Virus record (IMG/VR): IMGVR_UViG_3300044718_000018
Span: 1-50,582 of that record
Length of the DNA: 50,582 bases
Source: a virus
Strand: one strand, 5' to 3'
Shown: positions 45,993-50,582 of the stretch, piece after piece
Position numbering within the stretch: position 1 is the first letter of the stretch
Layout of the letters: each line of letters starts with the position of its first letter
Notes under the pieces: generated by a model
What the model saw: the letters and a program-made list of their open reading frames with translations, nothing else
What the model was told of the DNA's origin: nothing
Database searches by the model: none
Position numbers and translations under genes: made by a program

Positions 45993-46299
45993 CATCCGTG
46001 GCCTCCCGTTGATTCGCAATTTCCAGCAGCACATCTGCATGGCACGGCTGCCCGATTGGGCACCAGCACGCAAGGTCTTTGCCGCGCAGTTTCTCCCGTA
46101 TGTACCCATGCTGATGGGGCTCTCGCCACATGCTGCGGAACCCATCTACTGCTTCTTGAGCAGTCGCCACCACTCCCAATCCCGTTCCCGGAGTTCCTAC
46201 TACATAGCGATTGCCCCAGACTGTGGGCCTGCCAACGTAGACCGCGTTATCTGGCATCTTCCAGCCCTTCGTTCGTTTGCGCTGAATCCTAGTGGGCAT
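45985..46299 (-). CDS. DUF4326 family protein, copy 2
   Basis: 104 residues; shares RIQRKRTKGWKMP, YVGRPTVWGNRYVV and LRGKDLACWCPIGQPCHADV with copy 1 at 5962-6252 but has a longer middle (VGTPGTGLGVVATAQEAVDG). Placed between Gp37/Gp68 and a zinc protein. Function unknown. Confidence 0.85.
   Translation of the reverse strand: MPTRIQRKRTKGWKMPDNAVYVGRPTVWGNRYVVGTPGTGLGVVATAQEAVDGFRSMWREPHQHGYIREKLRGKDLACWCPIGQPCHADVLLEIANQREATDAH
46013..46088 (-). repeat. Inverted long repeat, right copy (DUF4326)
   Basis: Partner of 6164-6239 in inverted orientation, 6 mismatches in 76 bases by eye. Similarity also extends into the N-terminal coding part. Confidence 0.8.
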
Positions 46300-47122
46300 G
46301 GGAGGGCTCCGCTGGCCACTGGCGTATTTGTAAGCCGGTTGGAAATTGCTTTATGTCGCCGCGTTTATCGGCTTTGCCGCCAAGTTGCTTCATGAAAAAT
46401 GGGGTTTTAGCCTCAATGCATTGTTCGGCAATTTGATGCGCCCATATCATTTCCATTGGCCGCGATTCAGAGCCGCTCTCGCCGCCGACCACGATCCAGT
46501 CAAGCATCCTTAGTCCGTCCAAATGGTCAACTGCGCCCGCAATAACTTTTCCGTCACGCTCCACATTGGCAAGTTGCTTCACCCGCCGGGAATGAGTTTG
46601 ATGCTTGTCCCATGCTGCCCACCTGAAAGTTATCGGGCCCAGCAATGGCTCTGCGCTGACCCACCGCACCGCCGCTGGGGTATTCAGAAGAATTGGGATG
46701 CGCTCATCCGCATACTCTTGATTCTCAGCGCTCACGCCCAGCCACACGTTTTTGTAGCCTTGGCCCCAATCTGCGGGAAGATGCTCAAGCACGCGATCAG
46801 GCCGCTTTGTGAGAATCTGATATGTGATCTGTGGAGTCGCCGCGATGATTTTCCACGCCTCTGCGCGCCATTCATCTGCCTGCTCAATGAAGAAATCGGA
46901 CCATGAGCACGTAAAGCAGAACTTGGGCTCATTGCCAGCCTTCACCCATTTCAGTGGATCATTGAACTTGGTTTTGGAGCGTGTCACCGTGCGCGGATCG
47001 CGGCCATAGCGCGCCATCTCGCGGTACATGTAGCAAAGTTTGCAGCCCGGCGAAACCTTCAGGCACCCATACCAGGGGTTCCATGTCGCCTCAGTCCATT
47101 CGATGTTTGATTTCTCAGCCAT
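46289..47122 (-). CDS. Phage Gp37/Gp68 (DUF5131) family protein (277 aa)
   Basis: Signature: SNIEWTEATWNPWYGCLKVS, then PGCKLCYMY (Cys cluster C-x6-C-x2-C), PKFCFTCSWSDFF, ILTKRPDRV, WLGVSAENQEYADERI and VVGGESGSESRPM. The Cys cluster resembles radical-SAM-like iron-sulfur binding, and the family often sits near DNA-modification genes. Chemistry is unknown. Overlaps DUF4326 by 11 bases. Confidence 0.85.
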   Translation of the reverse strand: MAEKSNIEWTEATWNPWYGCLKVSPGCKLCYMYREMARYGRDPRTVTRSKTKFNDPLKWVKAGNEPKFCFTCSWSDFFIEQADEWRAEAWKIIAATPQITYQILTKRPDRVLEHLPADWGQGYKNVWLGVSAENQEYADERIPILLNTPAAVRWVSAEPLLGPITFRWAAWDKHQTHSRRVKQLANVERDGKVIAGAVDHLDGLRMLDWIVVGGESGSESRPMEMIWAHQIAEQCIEAKTPFFMKQLGGKADKRGDIKQFPTGLQIRQWPAEPSHAH

Positions 47123-47169
47123 TACCTTCCACCTTTCTCCCGCTCTCTAAAACTGGAATACCTCTTGGC

Positions 47170-49362
47170 TCACTGCGCTGCAAATAATCCGTGCTCATTC
47201 ACCATCTCTGCCGCCTTTAGGTTGGCCGTGGCCTCTTTCCAGTACGATTCCTTTAGCTCACATCCTATGAATTGCCGACCCATTTTCACTGCCTGGTAGC
47301 CTTCCGAGCCGATTCCCGCATATGGCGAGAAAACCGTATCGCCCTCATTCGTCCAAAGCCGGATGCCGCGCTCGATCACTTCTAGTTGCAGTGGGCAGAT
47401 GTGGCGCTCGTCTTCGTCCTCGCGCGCACCCTCTTTGTTGAGCGTGTTCGATGGGTTGATGTCCATCCAAACCGGCGAAGCGTAACGTTGCCAGACCTGG
47501 ACCGGGAAAGATTCGTTTGTGTTTGTCACGCGCTCAAGGTTTTCCCCTGGCTTGCGCATTGTCACCAGATAATCTGGTATCCCCTGGCGGCTCATACACG
47601 CGTCTTTCTTGAGTTGCTTGTGCAGCAGTCCTAGAGCCTTCGTGCGCTGCATTGCCGTAACCGGGTCTTTCCAGATACAGACTTCAGAATGGAAGATGAA
47701 TCCAACCTCTTTAAAAATGCGGATGAGTTCGCCGCGAAAGTCTGAAATTCCTATAACGCCATCCCGCTCTTTGGATGTGGGCAGGTTCATGCAATGAAAA
47801 CTCATCAGTCGCCCAGGCTTAAGGATGCGCAGCAATTCAGGGGCGAGAAAACGGAAGTGCTCATAAAATTCTGCGTGGGTCCGGCAGTTTCCCATGTCGC
47901 GCTCGCTCGCGGAATACGTGTACAGGCTGGCGAACGGCGGAGAATAAATCTGGTAATGCACTGAGTCCGTGCGTAGGTCTTTGATCTTCTCAACCGTATC
48001 CGCGCAGTGAAGTGTCCATGTTCGGCCAGCGGACATACGTGGAATGTAAATGTCTCCTTTTCTGCTCTGGCCGTGAATTTCTGCCTGATTCAAATCGTGC
48101 ATATTGTTGACCATCTCCTCTGCCATCTTTTGTGCGTCCGCTTCTTTCCGCTTGATATTGGCCACTACTTCGCCCTCGCCCGTGCTCGTCACGATGTAGC
48201 AGTCAACCGGCGACTTCTGCCCAAATCGCCAGCAACGCCTAATCGCCTGATAGAACTGCTCATAAGAATCAGAGAGTCCGAGAAAAACCACGTTATGACA
48301 CGATTGGAAGTTGAGGCCGAAGCCACAAATGGAAGGCTTGGAAACCAGCACGCGAATGTTCCCCTGCGCGAAATCCAGCATGGCCTTTTCTTTGAAGGCT
48401 GATGAATCAGAACCGCAAACCTCAACCGCGCCCGGTATCAACTTCGCCGCTGCATTCGATTCGCTATTAAGGTTTGTCCATATCAGCCATTGCTCGTCCG
48501 GCTTCATGGCGGCGATTCTGGCGACCTCGGCGGCCCGTTCATCGGTACTGCCTGACCGCGCTCTCTGGCGCTCTTGTAGCGTCACAGCAGGCAGGGCAAA
48601 CAATGCTCCCTCTGGTGCGCGGTCAACTTCTACGGTGCGTTCGTGAATGGTCAACTCAGGCAGAATGAAACCGGCATCGTCATACCCCAAATCAGAGGGC
48701 TTGCGAATCATCACAGCCCAGGAGCAAACCCACTTCCAGAAATCTTTTTGCGCGTGACCTTTGAGCCGCCATTTGGAAGTGTCCCCGCCATCATGCACAA
48801 AGAATGTGCTCAACATCTCCGTGCGCGTGAGATTTCCCAAAAACTCTGAGTGATTGCCAAGTTCCATGTAATCGTTTGGCGAAGGGGTTGCCGTGCATTC
48901 CAGCTTGTATTCTGTCGCATGGAAATCTTCAACGATGGCGTTTTTGAATTTACCTTCAAACGATTTCAGGATGCTGGATTCATCGAGCACTATGCCGGCG
49001 TAATCCGATGGCCGAAAGTGGTCAAGCATCTCGTAATTGGCGATCGTGATTTGAGCGTCAACCGACTGGCGCGCATAAACTACTTCAATGCCAAGCTTCT
49101 TGCCTTCGCGGACGGTCTGCGGGGCTACAGCCAGCGGAGCAAGGATTAATACCTTGCCCGGTATCTGGCGCGCCCATTCAAGCTGCATAAAGCTCTTGCC
49201 CAATCCGCAATCAGCGAAGATGGCCGCTCGGCCTTTGCGCAAGCACCAGCGCACAATATCCCGCTGCACAGGAAACAACATCGGATTGATTGGTCCAGGC
49301 TCAATGCCACTGGCCAACACGCGAATCCGTTTAGAGTCTAAAAATTGCTGGTACGCAACCAT
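47170..49362 (-). CDS. Helicase fused to m4C-type DNA methyltransferase (730 aa)
   Basis: Numbered from an upstream ATG at 49407. SNF2/DEAD-type helicase: GLGKS (68-72), LDES (141-144), TATP (172-175) and QAIRRCWRFGQ (387-397). C-terminal methyltransferase with permuted order: SPPF (489-492, the N4-cytosine type motif IV) then FSPYAGIGSEG (693-703, motif I) and Glu717. The fusion suggests ATP-driven translocation linked to DNA methylation. I use ATG 49362, which leaves the first 15 residues out because a short gene overlaps there and CGGGAG lies upstream; ATG 49407 is an alternative. Confidence 0.85.
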   Translation of the reverse strand: MVAYQQFLDSKRIRVLASGIEPGPINPMLFPVQRDIVRWCLRKGRAAIFADCGLGKSFMQLEWARQIPGKVLILAPLAVAPQTVREGKKLGIEVVYARQSVDAQITIANYEMLDHFRPSDYAGIVLDESSILKSFEGKFKNAIVEDFHATEYKLECTATPSPNDYMELGNHSEFLGNLTRTEMLSTFFVHDGGDTSKWRLKGHAQKDFWKWVCSWAVMIRKPSDLGYDDAGFILPELTIHERTVEVDRAPEGALFALPAVTLQERQRARSGSTDERAAEVARIAAMKPDEQWLIWTNLNSESNAAAKLIPGAVEVCGSDSSAFKEKAMLDFAQGNIRVLVSKPSICGFGLNFQSCHNVVFLGLSDSYEQFYQAIRRCWRFGQKSPVDCYIVTSTGEGEVVANIKRKEADAQKMAEEMVNNMHDLNQAEIHGQSRKGDIYIPRMSAGRTWTLHCADTVEKIKDLRTDSVHYQIYSPPFASLYTYSASERDMGNCRTHAEFYEHFRFLAPELLRILKPGRLMSFHCMNLPTSKERDGVIGISDFRGELIRIFKEVGFIFHSEVCIWKDPVTAMQRTKALGLLHKQLKKDACMSRQGIPDYLVTMRKPGENLERVTNTNESFPVQVWQRYASPVWMDINPSNTLNKEGAREDEDERHICPLQLEVIERGIRLWTNEGDTVFSPYAGIGSEGYQAVKMGRQFIGCELKESYWKEATANLKAAEMVNEHGLFAAQ

Positions 49363-49508
49363 CTGCTGTTTTTCTCCCGCTCTCTCTGCACCACACACGC
49401 CGCACATGGGCAGTAAATAGCGTGCAACTCCACCATGGGCTCTCGCTGCTGGTCTTGTATCAGCGCTATCTCATCTAATTTCTGCTGCCCGTATGTTTCA
49501 AAGCTCAT
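49338..49508 (-). CDS. Hypothetical 56-aa protein
   Basis: ATGA overlap with the previous gene; ends 25 bases inside the helicase start. MSFETYGQQKLDEIALIQDQ then AIYCPCAACVVQREREKNSR. A short Cys motif (CPCAAC) is seen. Function unknown. Confidence 0.55.
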   Translation of the reverse strand: MSFETYGQQKLDEIALIQDQQREPMVELHAIYCPCAACVVQREREKNSRWLRTSNF

Positions 49509-49687
49509 GCGTGTTTCGCCGCTCCGCCTTTAACCTGCGCCAGCGTCCAATGCCCGTCAATGTCTTTGGTTTTTATCGCTCCACATTGGCAGCGATAGAG
49601 AACCGTTGTGACCAAGCCGCCAAATATCTGATAGGTGTAGGGCTCAGCAGCCGCAATCTCCCATTTGTGAAAGTGAAACCATTTCAT
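49505..49687 (-). CDS. Hypothetical 60-aa protein
   Basis: MKWFHFHKWEIAAAEPYTYQ begins a small family seen in phages, ending CQCGAIKTKDIDGHWTLAQV with a single CxC metal-type site. The FHFHKW N-terminus is typical. Function unknown. Confidence 0.6.
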   Translation of the reverse strand: MKWFHFHKWEIAAAEPYTYQIFGGLVTTVLYRCQCGAIKTKDIDGHWTLAQVKGGAAKHA

Positions 49688-49710
49688 AAGACCTTCTCTC
49701 CTGTGCCCCT

Positions 49711-49935
49711 CTATCTCGCTCCCGCTGCCCGCCCGCGTATTCTGTTCATGGCCCTGTAAACCGTGGTCGGGTCTCTGCCTAAGTCCTCAGCGGCCTTGTA
49801 ATAGCTGCCGCCGCATCTCTGAATTGCTGCTAGAAAGAACTGTCTCTCCATCAGGTTGAGCATTTCATCCATCGGCATATGTGCTGAATGTGCCGCTATT
49901 TCCAATTCACGAAGTTTCTGTTGTATGGCATCCAT
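49711..49935 (-). CDS. Fis-type helix-turn-helix regulator (74 aa)
   Basis: ATG 49935 with AGGAG upstream. The C-terminal ERQFFLAAIQRCGGSYYKAA then EDLGRDPTTVYRAMNRIRGR matches the HTH-8/Fis DNA-binding motif. Probably a transcription regulator or DNA-bending protein in the early minus-strand operon. Confidence 0.75.
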   Translation of the reverse strand: MDAIQQKLRELEIAAHSAHMPMDEMLNLMERQFFLAAIQRCGGSYYKAAEDLGRDPTTVYRAMNRIRGRAAGAR

Positions 49936-49963
49936 GGCTGGTGGACTCCTGTTTTGGTTTTTG

Positions 49964-50554
49964 TTACTGGATTCCTTTCGCTTCCAAGTCGGCCTTCTGG
50001 CGCTCAAGTTCAACCTGCCGCCGCCGGTGGTCAGCCTCTGATTGCTCCTGCCTGGGTGGGAATCCTTTGGCCGCTATCCCGATGCCTGTTTTGGCAGCAA
50101 CCCGTTTCAGCAATTCCGCCGGCTCAATTTGTGCCGCTGGCAATGCCTTTTGCTCTGGCTTAAACTTCTGGCCTTCATATTCGATTGCCACGCAATAGCA
50201 ATCTGTCACCCGCTGCGCTTTCTGGCCTTCGTGGATCAAGCTATCCACCAGGATCGTGCGGAATCCAGAACCTGAACAATCTGGGCAGTCCGGATTTTTC
50301 ACCTTGCGCGGTTTGTCTGTGGCTTCTGGCGCATTGGCGATGATGTCCGCTGGTGTAGGCTTAAAACTTCCGCGCTCTGATTTCATGTACAAGAGCAGAC
50401 CTTCACGTATTTGTTGCGGACTTTGCTCCTTGAGGGCTTCCTTCCAAAACGACACCAGCCCCGGTGTTAGTTCCACTCCGTTGTACGTTTGGCTCACAAT
50501 GTCCAGCAGGTGCGCAATCGCCCTGGCCTGTGAGTCCAAGTACAATTGCTTCAC
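49964..50554 (-). CDS. Helicase-loader-like protein with zinc knuckle (196 aa)
   Basis: GTG 50554. N-terminal helices (SQARAIAHLLDIVSQTYNGV, LTPGLVSFWKEALKEQSPQQ, REGLLLYMKSERGSFKPTPA) follow the pattern of phage G39P-type helicase loaders. Then CPDCSGSGFRTI and DCYC form a DnaJ-like zinc knuckle. The last 50 residues are a charged coiled coil. Loader function is inferred; no helicase is in the window. Confidence 0.6.
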   Translation of the reverse strand: MKQLYLDSQARAIAHLLDIVSQTYNGVELTPGLVSFWKEALKEQSPQQIREGLLLYMKSERGSFKPTPADIIANAPEATDKPRKVKNPDCPDCSGSGFRTILVDSLIHEGQKAQRVTDCYCVAIEYEGQKFKPEQKALPAAQIEPAELLKRVAAKTGIGIAAKGFPPRQEQSEADHRRRQVELERQKADLEAKGIQ

Positions 50555-50556
50555 GG

Positions 50557-50582
50557 TTACGATTGAGTTTTTCCCCTGCGGC
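50557..50582 (-). CDS. C-terminal end of a gene cut by the right edge
   Basis: Eight codons of a minus-strand frame (ending in Arg-Arg-Gly-Lys-Thr-Gln-Ser, TAA at 50557) precede the loader gene. Too short to identify; shows that the minus-strand operon continues to the right. Confidence 0.3.

Noticed and set aside
1-50582. CRISPR arrays, tRNA or rRNA genes, insertion sequences
   Set aside because: No regular spaced repeats, cloverleaf pattern or transposase motif was seen on either strand by eye.

Overview
The window is a piece of a tailed double-stranded DNA phage with siphovirus-type (long, non-contractile) tail genes. Evidence is a HK97-like head set (small and large terminase, portal, Mu F-like protein, XkdF-like protease with scaffold, capsid) followed by a GTA/lambda-like tail set (tail-tube protein, frameshifted tail chaperones, tape measure, DUF2460, DUF2163, NlpC/P60, large tail-tip protein). 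No integrase, DNA polymerase, primase, tRNA, rRNA or clear host gene is visible. Genes at both edges are cut, so more genome lies outside. Lipoboxes and a spanin-like product suggest a Gram-negative host; a soil bacterium such as an Acidobacteriota is a weak guess from sequence style only.

Layout. (1) 1-11.3 kb, plus strand: about 30 tightly packed small early genes, mostly joined by ATGA-type overlaps. They include an m5C-type methyltransferase, an HNH nuclease, a DUF4326 protein and many zinc-ribbon or zinc-finger proteins. (2) 11.3-16.1 kb: an accessory zone with mixed strands and its own promoters and terminators. It holds a possible toxin-antitoxin-like pair with an operator cluster, a secreted Cys-rich peptide, a ribbon-helix-helix regulator with three 11-bp-phased operator repeats, a secreted PEGA protein and lipoproteins. 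(3) 16.1-39.0 kb, minus strand: the structural operon, read from terminase (39.0 kb) down to the tail fibre (16.1 kb), interrupted by a plus-strand EDxHD-type homing endonuclease at 33.8-34.4 kb. (4) 39.1-44.9 kb, minus: lipoprotein, holin-like and spanin-like genes, a DUF900 hydrolase, DUF5675, a LuxR-type regulator and a lectin-like protein, probably lysis and virion accessory functions. (5) 45.0-50.6 kb, minus: RHH regulator, DUF1064, a second DUF4326, Gp37/Gp68 (DUF5131), a fused helicase/m4C-type methyltransferase, a Fis-type regulator and a helicase-loader-like protein, a DNA-handling and modification module.

The two arms both read inward from the window edges, so the divergent early control region lies outside. 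Several real genes are hidden because they are very short, nested, or lack ATG/GTG/TTG starts. Two junctions (21.55 and 42.09 kb) look like CTGA overlaps in which CTG would be the start codon, and a zinc-ribbon gene at 11.76 kb has only CTG available. Homology assignments are from recognised sequence patterns; none was checked against a database.
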